From: Mesaphorura yosii
Taxonomy: Eukaryota; Arthropoda; Collembola; Poduromorpha; Tullbergiidae
Assembly: GCA_009869945.1 (NCBI GenBank)
Contig: WIXG01000359.1
Coordinates: 1-64,000 of the forward strand
DNA length: 64,000 nt
Direction: 5' to 3'
The translations under genes and the position numbers were made by a program. The notes beneath the pieces are model-generated. The model was not told the DNA's origin and made no database searches. It saw only the letters and a list, made by a program, of their open reading frames with translations. Shown here in pieces: positions 33,127 through 45,082 of the stretch (positions are counted from its first letter, which is position 1; every line of letters begins with the position of its first letter).

Positions 33127-34202
33127 TTACGGCTCACAGCTACTGGCTTGTTGATAGAAGAATCCAGTGCCCACCACAATCGGGATTTCGATCGTGTCAA
33201 TTCCTGAGCCGGACACCTGAAATATGGCAACCAATAGCCAGTCATGAAGTTTATTGTTCTGATACAGTAAAGTAAATCAGTCTCGGCATACCTTCAAATT
33301 ATAATTAAGTTCGATGAATTTGGCCCCGCCTAAACACGTGAGTTCGACGTCCACAGGAATCCGAATTTCACCTTCCCAGGCGAAGTTTGTCTTCTTCTCC
33401 TGTGGGACGGCTCTCTCCTTGCGTACCTCTGCGATGTATTCCGTCTTGGCCTTGCTGTGGTGCCAAGCCCGTGTTCTCAGAAATTCTTTAACGCAGAGCA
33501 CGACCTTGGGCGACCACATGAATGGTTTGTCCTGGTAGGCGTGGACGGTGAACGGAATCAGGTCCCCAGGCACCCAGCCCCTCTGAGGAATAATCACTCG
33601 AACGCCCCGCCCGCCATTGTTGCGTTCAAGTTCAGCCTGGAGCGGCTCCGCTTGAGTAATCATGGGCAAAATCAGATATCCAAGGACAAGAATTTCCAAC
33701 ATGGCTCTCTTGCTGACGCTGAACGAGGAAGTTGTCTCCAGCTTGGCCTGCACTTGATACATGACGTGCCCGTCGAGTCGATTGGATCTGTAGCTGGAAG
33801 GGCAATCCACGGGTAGCTGAAACCGGAATAGAAACGAGGTTTCTCCAACTTCGACAAAACCCTTCTCCAGAGGCCGGAATTCTTGTGGAGTCGTTTTCCA
33901 GCCGTCCGTATACGACTTCGTCTCGATCATCGTACACATGAAATTGTGCACTTGCCAAGCGACGAATTCTTCTCCATGAAACCAAATGTCAAGACCTGCA
34001 AAGGAAAATGGGCGAAATTCGTCGCAAAATTCGAATTTGGCTAATTTTATCAGGGTGAATTTTTATTTGGACCCAACTGCTTACCATTAATTTCAACTGG
34101 CTCTCGTCCATTATTCGACACCAGCACGCGCCCGTCGACAAAGGCGCCTGGTCGAAAGGCGATGTTTGGCTGGTTCAATATTATTTGCAGGGAGATTCCC
34201 AT
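33127..34202 (-). CDS. alpha-arrestin (arrestin domain-containing protein)
   Basis: Three exons (34085-34202, 33292-33995, 33127-33216), 303 residues. It begins with the arrestin N-domain pattern: ISLQIILNQPNIAFRPGAFVDGRVLV, then NGREPVEINGLDIWFHGEE, FLFRFQLPVDCPSSY and HVMYQVQAKLE. The C-domain follows: RGVRVIIPQRGWVPGDLIPFTVHAY, WEGEIRIPVDVELTCLGGAKFIELNYNLKV, and ends IPIVVGTGFF. Alpha-arrestins are cytosolic adaptors that bring NEDD4-type ubiquitin ligases to membrane cargo. The usual PPxY tail motifs are missing: the protein stops right after the C-domain, so it is a short form, as seen in insect arrestin-domain expansions. (Long motifs are given as parts of the fold, residues 3-28, 150-175 and 205-235.). 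Confidence 0.9.
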
Positions 34203-34707
34203 TTCAATTGCAGCAGCAGCACAGGAATTTCGAATGTATACACGAATGCGAATGTTTTGAATAAACTGATAAATTATTATTACGAAACACTTATCATTTT
34301 CTGCGAGTCGTGAGTGTTGTCTTTTGCCTTTTCCGCTGCGCTGTCCTTGGATACGTTCGCGTTTCGTTTCATTGCAGTTGTAGTTGAATCTGCAAGTCTT
34401 TTTCTCATCTTTGCTCCTCTCGCTCATGCATGGTGGTCACGGTGGTCACGGCGGTCACGGCCGTATGTATTTCTTAAGATGAGTCAATCGAGTTATCGCA
34501 GTATTCGTACACCTTAATTCAATTTATTTTCTTCGATTCGAGCTGTCGTCCCTTCAACGCTCAACGTACTTTATTTTGCTTGCCAAAATCATTCCAGCGT
34601 TAATCCTAAAGTGTTCGCATTTAAAATCTGACAGTTTGCAAGTTGACATCAAAATGTTACACGGACGAAGAAATTGTCCGTAAACTGCTTTAATTTGAAT
34701 TGTGATC
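34203..34707. other. divergent intergenic region with a short 9-bp repeat
   Basis: Upstream region of the arrestin (-) and of the 4-TM gene (+). At 34432-34458 a 9-bp unit, GGTGGTCAC/GGCGGTCAC, occurs three times in tandem. No gene is supported. Confidence 0.4.
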
Positions 34708-35261
34708 ATGCCGGTCGTCGATAGAAAGTACAGCTGTGGCCTGATTTCGTTGCGGATCGGAACTCTGATAATCGCTTCACTCTGGGTCATTGGCTCGACC
34801 CTTAGCCTCTCTCGCCAGCTGTACTGTCTCGTTCTTTATCTTACCGGCGGCAGTGATCCCGAAGATGAAGACCTTGCATATTATGGTTCAAGCAGTTCGG
34901 GGTGTGACCGTCGCGAAGAATTTGCACAAACCCCAAAATGCTGCTGTGGTGCTTCTTGTCATTCCGGTTCTTCTTCAGCTCCTGCAGCTGTTTCTAAGTG
35001 GGCTGCGCGGGGCAGGCCGTGGGTCTATTATAACATCATCCTCTTCTGGCTCTCTGTGACCGTCACCACCTACCTCTTCGTGCCACTCGTCGTGCGCTGT
35101 TTTTCCCGGAACTCATTCTTTACGTGCTGTTCATGGGCATAATTCTGACGGTGCACAAGTGCCTCATCCAGGTGGTCGTTGATCACGTGCTGCAACGGCA
35201 GGAAAAGGAAGAGCGACTGCGATACGCCGGCGCGATGCGGGCGAGCTCTGAAATCAATTAA
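34708..35261 (+). pseudogene. four-membrane-segment protein gene with interrupted frames
   Basis: The gene starts MPVVDRKYSCGLISLRIGTL with a first membrane segment (LIIASLWVIGSTLSL). The next hydrophobic segments are readable only by changing frame: NAAVVLLVIPVLLQLLQLFL in one frame, VYYNIILFWLSVTVTTYLF in the first frame, and PELILYVLFMGIILTVHK in the third, ending with a charged tail (LQRQEKEERLRYAGAM). About three frame changes are needed, each near a short homopolymer (CCCCAAAA, GGGG, TTTTT). Either the gene has decayed or the assembly has small indels here. The layout is like the small four-pass membrane proteins of the LAPTM type; the family is not certain. Confidence 0.5.
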
Positions 35262-35929
35262 CTTCAGCTTGGTTCTTCCAGTCGTGGTTCTAATTGCGAT
35301 ATTCTCCAGCTCGGTGCAATCTGCAGAAGGTAAAATTTAAGAAATTTATCTTCTCTCAAGAAGATCGTTCACAATTTGAAACTATTGAGCATTATTCCCT
35401 TGCTTGCGGTCGCAGTGCTGCCAACGATTTCAAAGGTGCTGGCGGGTAATCCACGACTGTACAGTCTCGGCCTCGTCGAGGGCAAGGCCCTGCTCATGGA
35501 CAACTCCACGTCATTGATGTGGGGAGAAGCCAAAGAGTTTTGCGAGAGCTCTGGCATGGAACTGGCACGGATTACGAGCAAAGTCTAACACGACTTTTTG
35601 AACGTCGAAGTATTCTCTTCTTCGATTGGGTAAGTTGACAGTTGGCAGTTGCTTGCCTGGCGGCGAATTGGTAATCTGGCACACGGTCCAATTCTGGTCT
35701 ACTCGTCTCAGGTCGATGGTACTGGACGAGTGGCAGAGTTCGGTCGACAGACGAAGCGTATTCTTGGGACGACGAAGGCGACGCACCTGTAAAGAGCTTC
35801 GGGGAGGGGATCAACCCCTTCGGAGTGCCCGTTGCGCTCTCGTTACAGGCCATCAGCCCGGCATCCGGCCGCCTCTACGCGTCTGCAACGACCGGCTCAT
35901 ACTACGTTGTGCTGTGCGAAATTTCCTAA
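35262..35929 (+). pseudogene. C-type-lectin-like gene remnant
   Basis: Three exon-like pieces: a hydrophobic signal-like stretch (LVLPVVVLIAIFSSSVQSAE, ending at 35329 at a weak donor), a lectin exon (35416-35629; YSLGLVEGKALLMDNSTSL, WGEAKEFCESSGMELARI, DFLNVEVFSSSIG) and a last exon (35712-35929; WTSGRVRSTDEAYSWDDEGD, ending SYYVVLCEIS). These follow the C-type lectin fold with the WxEAxxFCxxxGMELA and WTSG signatures. The first piece has no ATG and abuts the stop of the 4-TM gene; the second piece carries an in-frame stop; the last join does not keep frame. So the gene appears dead or misassembled. The final exon alone is intact over 70 codons, which suggests recent loss. Confidence 0.5.
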
Positions 35930-38900
35930 ACGAATACGCATTTTGTTCATTGTTCTACAATAAAACTCACTTCAGCATCGTCAATTTAGCTCCAATCGTG
36001 TACTCTTCTTCGCTTTAGTGCGTTCATTCAACCGAACAGAGTGACTCAATCAGCGAATCGCGTTGAGACTCTGATCGCATCGTATGATCATTAGACGTTT
36101 TAACATTTTAACACTGCAATCAACTTCATTTTGTCCTCATTTGAAGCGAGTTCTCAACTGAGCTCACAAAAGAGTTGCTGACAAGAATTTAAGTGCTTTC
36201 ACTTTCCGTGCTCCGTGTGAGTCAAAAATGTTTCCCGTCCCTTTCTTCCGTTCCAGCGTCGTTCATGCGTTCGTGCGGATTTACGTGATGGGCATGAGGA
36301 AACAATCACGAGGCAGGCCGGTCGAAGGAGGCAAAGGCAAGTCAAAGTGAATTTTAAGAATTGTGAGCCGACAACCTAGACTAAACTGGCTTTCTTTCTC
36401 TAATCTCACTTGAACCTTCGCGAGCACGCGCACGGTTCAAAGAATAAAGACGCGACTCGAAAGACTAGAAATAATGAAACATGACAAGAATTTGAGAATT
36501 TCTGAGCCCGAGCGAGAGAAAAAATTTCTGAGAAAAATTCAATACAAACTAAATAAATAAGCAAATGGAATTTTGCCTTTCTTTGTGTCATTTTTGGTCG
36601 TGCTTTTGCATTTCCCATTTCCCATTTTTCGCGATGCGATAGAAAACATTGAGGATTTCACACTTCTACATTTCTTCGTGCGAGCTGCTCGTGTCCGACG
36701 GGTCGAATCTCAGCTTGGGCTTGTGTACATGACGTTCATGGCGGTCTTGGACGTGTGATAAACGAGATTTTGATCCTTTGTCTGTCAATAGATTTAATGA
36801 AATGAGAATAAATCCCGATCCCGCTGCTGCTGGTTTTGTTGCTGCTGCCGGGCCAAATCCTATTAATCAGTCATTCATGAATTCTGCGAAATGCCACACA
36901 GAAATCGATGGACCATGAAATTATATCAGCCGCCATGCGAAAACTCATTTACATGCAAAATGCGAAATCTGGTAGAAGTCAAGTTAATGCGGTAAATTGC
37001 TATTGTGTTCGTTATCGACGCCCCGCAGCCCCCGGCGAGAGATACGACACAAATTTAGCGCAGTTGAGTGGATTTAATTGGAAATTGGCAATGGAATGGT
37101 TAAGGCAAAATGACAGGCAAAGCTTAGCGCTTGTTATCGGCCGAGACAGACAGCCAAAATTGGCGTAGGCAAAATGTCATCCAAACAAGAAATGGCTTTG
37201 TTCCTTCTTGTTCGTTGTTCAAAGTCTTTTTGTGGTTCGTGTAATGCGCAATTCGGAAATGGGAAATGTGTTTTTGTGCCTTGCAGACATCGCATCGCGA
37301 GCAATTCGCAAAACGCAGAACAGAGCAGAGAAAAGTGAGGTTCACAAGCTTGCAATCGAGATTTATGGCATGGCGCTGGAGCAAGCAAGAAACTTTCCCA
37401 GACACGCCGAGCACCGGCGTGTTCGGCCCATTACTCATAATTTATACGGTGCCCAAGGCGTTAAAAAGCAGTACAGACTCCAAATTGGATCCATTTACAC
37501 CTGAAAAGCTGAATACAACCGAATACGACGTAAAGTGACTGGGTTGGAGCGCTTTCAGTTTGTATAAACTTCGCCTTTGCGTCACAAATTCATGATAATC
37601 CGATAAACGGCTCTACCGCCCGTGCTGCGTCACGAGGCACAAAGCACTAAAATCCTAAATATGTAAATCGAGACACAGACGCAGACTATCAAAACAACGT
37701 TTCCGATTTGCGACGACTCGTAAGTGTACGATTTTCAGGAAAAACCAACAAGCATCCGAATTCCTTTGGGATCTTGTCTCGCCGAGTCAGAAGCAGACGC
37801 AGAAGAAGAATTAACATGTTTCAGGCCCTCTTGAGAGAAGGCGGGCGACAGATTCCAGAATTCCAATTCAGAATTCGCATTTACGCATCGGCATCGCAGA
37901 AGTGGAAGAATAAAGAATTGGAAGCAAGCGAACTGACTGGAGAAAGTCTCGGCTCTGCTCGACGCTCGAAGACTCAAAACCTCTTCAATTCTGACGTACT
38001 CGAAACGAGTATCATATATTTTTATTAAGCGTAATCACAATGCGTGATGATCACTTTGTCAGAATTCCGAATGCGATGCGAAAACGAGAAGAACAAAAGC
38101 GCACAAACTTTTCCATTTCTATTCACTTCTTTCTGCAATGATGAGACATGAGAGTAGTTTTTTCTCCCTCGGCGCTCGGCGGCTCGGTGGCTCGCATTTA
38201 CATCGCCAGACAATTTTTTATAATTATTGCGCTGTGCCGTGATTCGGAATTCCGAGAAGAGGGCACAAAAAGCACAAACACGGCTAAAACAGAAAGTAAA
38301 GTAAAAGTAAGAGTAAAAGTTTCCAAGTCGCAGTCGGCAGTCGTACGCGAAGGAGAAACTTTCGACTTCGGCCTGGCTAAAGTCGAGACTCATCTTCACT
38401 CTTCACATTCTCATTTCTCATAACAGTACACAAAACACAATATAAATTGGTCCACTTTTGTTGTTCTGAGCCTGATTGAAGTGGAAAGTAGAAAAGTGGA
38501 AATACGAAACTCTTAACTCTATAAATCAAATCACACAAGCATAAAACCGAGGAGAGAAAGGAATTGCTTGGAAACTGGTGCTGTGAGCTGGTGAAAGAAA
38601 GTTTTTTCCAGTCATGGACTTTGTGGATCGTATTTCTATTTCTTATCATTCGCATTCCTGAACTGAACCGCGAACAGCATCTTAATTCGATCAGACAGAC
38701 AAGACCAAAACACGACACGGAAAACAACAAACAAGTTTGAGCTGCTGCTTTCAACACGGAGATGATCTTCGTTTATGATACACAAGGGAAATGGACTCTT
38801 TCTCCACCCATGCCATCAAACTCCTGCTTTGCTTGGTGACCAGAAACTCGGTAACTCCGCTCTACCTTCGATATCTGCAATACTTCCACTTTTATTCGGT

Positions 38901-39091
38901 CAATCAGCGGTGTCATTATCGCCAAAAGTAAAGAAGTAAACAGTTAGTTTTCTAATTAACACTTAGTTAAAGAATAAGCTCTTACGCTTATTCACGTAAT
39001 TAGTCTAGTCTGACATCTGATTCAAGTAAGAATTCAACCGCATGGAGGAAAGACGCTAAAGTCAAATTCAAGAAAGTAATTTACGGAATAA
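35930..39091. other. 3.2-kb gene-poor region
   Basis: No protein gene, RNA gene or repeat array is supported. Open frames are short and fall on both strands without splice context. The right part (from about 38.4 kb) leads into the 3' end of the intermediate-filament gene on the minus strand. Confidence 0.5.
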
Positions 39092-42000
39092 TTAATTGGC
39101 AGGCACGGCCTGCTTGTGTCCCTTCTGTTTTTCTGGCGTGGCAGCGGCGGTCGGCGTAGGCGTAGCAGCAGCAGCGTTTGGAATCTGGAGCCTTTTCTCC
39201 TCGCCCACCAACAACCCCGTGTAAACGGCAATCTCGTTGTCGAGCTGGACCTTCTCTTCCATGAGGTCCTGGTACTCGTCGATGAGTTTGTCTTTCTCGT
39301 CCTGCACTGCCTTCAACTCAGCCTCTAGGGCCTTCTTGTCCTTTCCGCTCCTTGCCTGCTCATCCTTCAAGGCCTTTTCTGCGTCCTTCAAATTCTTCTG
39401 CAGGTTGCGGTTCTCGTTCTCCAGGATCTGAATTTTCTTTTCGAGGTCATTCAGTTTTTTGTTGAGTGCCTCCAGCTCGTTGATTTTCTCTTGAAGCGCA
39501 GCCTTTGCCTTGTCCATCTGCTTTCGCATGTTTTCTTCCTTCATCCCGTACAATTTATCTTGGTCATCCTTGTTAGCAGCAATTTGGGCATTGCAGTCAT
39601 CACGCAGCGCCTTGATGGCCTCTTCCAGCTTCGTATTGTACTCCTTTTGGAGTTGGTCCCCAACTGCCTTGACTTCGGTCTGATTCTTTACGGTGAGCAT
39701 TGCGATCTGCTGCTCGTACGTTTGTGACTTCATCGTCAGCTGTTGTGCGTTGTCCCGTGCCTTCGACTCGGCTTGGATCTTGGCCATAGTCTCGGCCTCC
39801 AGCTGCTTGCGGAGCTCATCTTGATTCTTCTTCAATGCGTCATTTTCTTCACCCAGCTCCTTCTTCTCCTTTGCGAGCTTGTCCTTCTCATCTTTTGCTT
39901 TTTTCAGGTCGGTGACCGTGGCGCCGAGCTTGGCTTCAGTGTCCTTCAGAGTCTTTTGAGCTTGTTGGAGGTCCTGGTCCCTTGATTTAAGCCTGGAAAG
40001 ATCACGACATGCATAACAGTTAAGGGTTCGAAAAAATCCAGATATATCTGAACGTCGAATGTAAACGTACTTTTTGGCAAGGTCATCATAATCCTTTTGA
40101 AGATTATTTTTTGCCAAATCGAGTCTCACACGCTCCTTGTCGGCATCCTCCCACTTCTTCCTTACATCACCGTTTTCCTTCTCGAATGTAGTCTTCAATT
40201 TATTAGTAGTGACAGTGAGGGTCTCCTCGGCGGTATTCAACTGTAATTAGAGGGTCAGGGGCCGAATTAAGGTCGCATTCTTACTTCTTAGAAAAATAAA
40301 AAATCAAGAAAATATTACCTGGTTCGCCAGTCGGTTATTCTCAAGCTCCAACTGTCTATTCCTGTCCAGAATGACTGCGAGACGATTGTTCAGTCCAATG
40401 AGGGCATTTTTCTCGTCCAGACGGGACAATTTGGTCGGGGAGCCAGTTGAAGGGGTACCTGAAATTCCATTGAAGTAAATAACATTATTCTCATTATGAT
40501 TACATTACTCTCATAATAAAACCAGGAATTTGCAGCCATCATCATTTATCATGTTCAACATCACATCATGCTTGCCAGCTTCAGCTCGTCTGATTCTACT
40601 TGACTTCTGCTGTGTGCGTGTGCGAAAAAGTGTTTACGTTTGCAATTTTTATGGGTCGACGCAGCCGGCTTTTCTCTCTCTCAGTCGGCCTCAGCCTTGA
40701 TAAACTGCAAATAGACTCAAGTTCGAGTTCGTCTCTGCAGTGCAAATAAAATGTGTGTTGGTGTTGAGATCATGAGCGAAAATAATACAAGAGGATGTGC
40801 AATGGGCAGATGTGCTTATCATTTATGTAACTTTGCTGTCTGAAATCTCATAAATTCTCCCCTGTTTTGCATTATGAAGGTGAAGCTGACCTTTCTGCCT
40901 ACAACATCGGTCGAGTGGCCTTTCGCTTGTTTAATGCCTTAATTAACACTCTAATCGGACGTACAGTACAGTTTGGATTCAGTGTGCGAAACGTCAATCG
41001 GAATGCAAAATTGAATGAAAACTTTGCTCATGACAGGTCTTTAACAAAAATTTCAGAGATAAGCCCGATAAAGAAAGGCACAGTTAAAGCAAACGCAAAT
41101 CAAGCACACTTGAAATTCCTGATATTGACTCACCCCCAAACAGAATTCTACCAACGGGGCTCAACCCGGAACTGGAGCCTACTCCATTCACGCTATGCTT
41201 GCTAACCCCCACCGGCGTACTGGCAGCTGCAGTCATCTCCTCGCCTCCATCATCAGCCGTCCTCTTGAGCAGAATTCGATGAGCATTTCGAAGATGGACT
41301 GCCAGCCCGATTGTTGAGTCACCATCGACTTTGAAGCTCGTATCGCAAACAGTACATTTTGCAGTTGTTCGTCCCGAGGAGCCTGACCGGATGAAGTATT
41401 TCCAGAGTTCGCCGTTGGCGGACCCAGACAACGACGAGGACGGAGTTGCAGATGCGGCTGCGGCGACGCTGGAACCGGCTGTTGGGGTTTGGCTTTGACT
41501 TTGGCCACGAGGTTCTCGACTGCTGCTTCGGCGGCTGCTTTGGCTTTGTGACATGGTTGCTGATCTCTGATTAGTCGTTGGAGTCGGACAAGTTAATCAC
41601 AGCAAATAGAAAATGCTAAAAAAAAACTGGACAATTAAAAATTAAAAGCGATCGGTACGAACAGTACGATGTAAGAACTCTAAATGCACGACGAGGCTCG
41701 AACTGAATTCAGCTTTATGAATGACAGAGATCAGAAGGGAAGTCTGCAATGATTACGACACGATACAACAGGCGCAGACAGGCACAAACACAGACAGGCA
41801 TAACGCAACACAGGCAAGCGAATTACAAAGTCACATAAAATTCAAGTGTAGGCATGAAATATGCAAATGAAAATATGCCGTAAGCGTAGAGTAGCGAGTA
41901 ACAGCAAACGTAGCGAGCTAGCTGGAAGCCAAATGCAATAAAATAGAATGAATCATCTCCTATAATTAGATTTAACCATTCACGATTCACGACAAAACGA

Positions 42001-42445
42001 CTTGGACTTGGCATTTGACATGACTTCGCTTTTCGCATCGATTTCGCGAATTTACTACTACTTTTGCTTTTGGCGTCTGTGTACTTTTCTGCTTTGCATT
42101 GCATGCGTTCAGTAGTGAATGAAATAGTAAATATTTGCGTAATTGTGATCCACCGACCGAATCTTCGATTTGTCAGCCGAATTGGGTCTTTGGGTCATGG
42201 AACACGAATGCGAGAAGCTGTGGATCGGGCGGGTAAGCGTGCGTTTGCAGTTTGCAAAACTAGGATACGGATTCGCAAAATATTAACTTACCTCCATTTG
42301 TAGCAGGAACCTCGCCCACATTGTTGTTGCCTTGCACTTGTAAGTTGGTCGTCGTCGCTTTGGCTGGATCCTTGCTCCCGTTTTCGTTTTCTGCCCCCGC
42401 CGCCTTTCCCTGCACCGTCGCGATGGGCTTCTGCTTGGTCGCCAT
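39092..42445 (-). CDS. cytoplasmic intermediate filament protein, isomin-like (main isoform)
   Basis: Four exons, 42292-42445, 40319-40458, 40071-40240 and 39092-39992, give 454 residues. Head: about 60 residues (MATKQKPIATVQGKAAG). Rod start: LSRLDEKNALIGLNNRLAVI followed by LDRNRQLELENNRLANQ, the coil 1A signature. The central rod is a continuous heptad coiled coil. Rod end: EEKVQLDNEIAVYTGLLVGEE, the conserved filament-termination motif. Tail: only 35 residues, Ala/Pro/Thr-rich, with no lamin Ig fold and no CaaX box. This is therefore not a lamin but a cytoplasmic filament protein, as known from the springtail Isotomurus (isomin). The first intron is 1.8 kb, far longer than others in this window, and contains a second candidate first exon (see BED exon). 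All joins keep phase (1, 0, 2). Confidence 0.9.
41134..41554 (-). CDS. BED-type zinc-finger exon, candidate alternative first exon of the intermediate-filament gene
   Basis: An ATG-started exon of 140 codons ending at a strong GTGAGT donor in phase 1. Residues 49-93 form a BED finger: LWKYFIRSG, CTVC (Cys67 and Cys70), then His87 and His92 in HLRNAH. The flanks are rich in Ser, Gln and Ala. The exon sits in the first IF intron on the same strand, and its donor phase equals that of the main IF first exon. Splicing to 40319-40458 would give a 543-residue protein with a DNA-binding-type finger in place of the head, in front of the whole rod. No other acceptor for it is seen nearby. Alternatively it is a nested independent gene whose own 3' exon I missed. 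Confidence 0.65.
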
Positions 42446-44272
42446 TTCTATTTCTACTACACTGGAGTTATGACTGGAACTGGGAGTGAAACTCTTCCTG
42501 GACTGCTGCTGAAAATACTGGACTAGGAAATCTGCGAGATGCCTGCTGCTGTAGTAGAGGAGGAGGAACGCGGCTGGAGTGTGAAGAACAGTCGAAGCGC
42601 TGGCACGAGCACTGATAGAGCTACTGATGATTGACGCTGATGGCCACTGCCACTGCATTGCGCAGGTATTTAAACAATCTGCAATCATTCACTGATTTCA
42701 TACATTCTACTGCTACTCAAAAACTGCTGTACTCGTATTTTCGTCGTTTCATCGGGAAGCACGGCCGGGCGGCTTTGTTTTTGCAACGGCAACGGGTGCA
42801 CTAGAAAAATGACATAATGACATTCTTTTCGTTAGTTCGTTCAATATCCAATTTCATAGAACAGATAAGCCAGGCTTATCGAACTCCAGGAATTTGCTTT
42901 TTAATTGAAACTTTGTAATGTGATACCAAATCAATAGGTTAATGAGTGCAGTGCAGATTTGTGCGACGATGCTGATAGTGGTTGCTCTTGTTTTTGTTAT
43001 ATGACTACACCTCCATTATCTCTTATGTCTTATGCTTATACTATTTTAGATGCTCTTATACGCCACTACGAGATCGATCGTGTACTTCAGCATGGCATCG
43101 GTGGAGATGAGCGAACGATTATTTCTAAAGTAGTGTGCTTTTCCATTAGCCTGAGACATACCTGTCCGGTCGTATGACACACATTTATCATTAAATAGAA
43201 CATGAATATTAGCATAGACTAAAGTGAACTCAATCATCACGGTACTTTTACGTACCTTTTATTCATTCTGCCCTTCTCTCTTGTGTAGTGAGTACATAAA
43301 TAAAGAATACTAATTAAAGCCCAAGAATTGTTTTTGTCAAATGTGAGAAATGTGTCTCGCATTTTTTTTAAAATTGCAGCACCCTTAATTGATTAAACCT
43401 TTACTGGCCCCTTTCCATTTCCCGGGTCAAAGAGCCTCCCTCTTCTTTTGTGGAAAAGGAGGAACCTGATAGTACGAGTGTTATGAAAGCTATGATGGAT
43501 TTGACGATGGCCGCTAATGCAAATGGCGGACAGGAAAGGTTGTACAAAATACGCATTGGCTAAACTCATTCCACTACAATTTCTGGCTTTGGGTCACGGG
43601 TCAAGTTTTCTGTCCTTCGTAAACAAAATATTCACCGACCAGACGACACGATAAAGGGTCTTTGATGTGGGGCGGGCGCCGCTTCGAGTCTCTTCTGGAG
43701 CGAATAGGAAATCAATTTCAAGGCCATATGTAGAAGAAAATTGAAAAGGAGTCAGAACAAAAGCCGACGATAAACTCAAGGTAAGCAAATGCAATTTACT
43801 CTTGAGTGACTTCTATCTTGAGTATATGTTCATTGCATCGAGAATTTAGAAATTTATGGATTACAATTGAATGAATGATAACGAAGAAAAATATAAGCGA
43901 GTTGAAACGCAATCCTCCTCTAAGATGCGATGTGAATATGCAGCATAAACTTAACTTCAAACATTTTATTTCTGTCTTTTTTTCTTGCTTTCTCTTGTGG
44001 TCGATGTTGACGGCCAGCCGTGAACTTGAACTTGAAAAGACGACTTAACAAAGACTGAAGTCAAGGGCTCCCATAAAACTTCAACTCGGTGGCCTTGCCT
44101 CTGGCCTGTATGAAGGTTATGCACCTGTGAAATGAAATACATTTTCATTTTACGATTATACAAGAGAACGACGACAGTAATTCAAATTAAACCCTTTCAC
44201 AGTTCAGTTCGGCTCTCTTTGCGTGCGTACTTTGACTCTTCTCTTCTCCACTCTTGACAACGCAGCCGAAAG
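42446..44272. other. 1.8-kb region without a confident gene
   Basis: It begins with the upstream region of the IF gene. An open plus-strand stretch at about 43395-43563 (contains KEPPSSFVEKEEPDSTSVMK, ends LYKIRIG) follows an acceptor-like TTGCAG, and a minus-strand stretch at 43969-44124 (VHNLHTGQRQGHRVEVLW) follows TTTCACAG and ends at an overlapping AATAAA. Both look weakly coding but have no partner exons, so I do not call genes. Confidence 0.4.
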
Positions 44273-44716
44273 ATGAACTTCATTCTCCTGTAAGTCGGTG
44301 CATTACCATTAATTATTTTATTGTCTAATTAATTCGTGCACTTTTTCAGTTTATCGCTGCTGGCGTTCGTCCTTCTCCTCCAAGCACGTGTGTCGCCGCT
44401 GCCTCGCACTCCTTTGCGATCGCTTCCTGCCGGCGCTGCTGGCACCGGAGCAACTGTCACCGATTTACTGGTCGCTGGCCTGTTCTCCAGCTCGCCTAAG
44501 AACACTCGCATCGCTCTGCAGCAGTACCCCGACAGTCCGCTCGAAAAACTTGTCGTGCTCGCGACCGGGGACATCATCCCCTTCATGCGAGACGATCTAC
44601 TGAAGAGGAGACGGAGTGGCGAGTCCTTCCTCGAACGGCATCTGCATGGCTGGCTCACGCTGATGAACTGGACTCCTTTCCCACAACCGAAACAGACACG
44701 GCAACGTCAATATTAG
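44273..44716 (+). CDS. small secreted protein A of a two-gene family (127 residues)
   Basis: Two exons, 44273-44289 and 44350-44716, phase-2 intron of 60 nt. The 17-nt first exon codes for MNFIL and two bases. The signal peptide is MNFILLLSLLAFVLLLQARV. The mature part contains a tribasic-type stretch KRRR near residue 97 (DDLLKRRRSGESF), a likely proprotein cleavage site, and no cysteines. A core reading LEKLVVLATGDIIPFM is similar to the downstream gene (IKQWIVLPSGVMVPIL). Together with the same tiny first exon and intron phase this marks the two as ancient tandem duplicates. A prohormone or secreted structural role is possible; no family is recognised. Confidence 0.6.
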
Positions 44717-45082
44717 CAGTGACCATTTAAACTTGCCTTATTTCAGCTGATAATTGCTTTAGTTTTTGAATAAAAAGCAAAAAGTGAGTGGTGAGCTGAT
44801 AAATCTTTCACATCATCTTTTTAGAACAGGAAAGAAAAACAGCAGAACTTGTGCTCAAAACTTCAAAGCAGGCAGGGATGAAGGCAGGTTCATTTCAGTT
44901 TAAGGGCCAAGGCCAAGGCTGGCCGATGCCCTTGGCACTTGGCATGGCATGAATTCTTCACGCAAAAGGTCCATCCTGCTTTCACACCAGACCTGAGAGA
45001 GTACAAACGCATTCCAAACCCTTTTATTGAAAAAGACGTGATTTCCGCTGCCCAATCACAAAAAAAACGATTCAAACCGGAG
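44717..45082. other. intergenic region between the two secreted-protein genes
   Basis: The 3' end of gene A (AATAAAAAG near 44769) and the upstream region of gene B. Nothing else seen. Confidence 0.4.

Noticed and set aside
35376-35588. A stand-alone 70-residue secreted protein starting MKLLSIIPLLAVAVLP
   Set aside because: The stretch reads better as intron end plus the N-terminal half of a C-type lectin domain; the apparent signal peptide overlaps the acceptor.
41134-41554. A DNA transposase (hAT-type) fragment, since BED fingers occur in hAT transposases
   Set aside because: No transposase core or terminal inverted repeats are seen around it, and the exon ends at a phase-matched donor in the IF gene.
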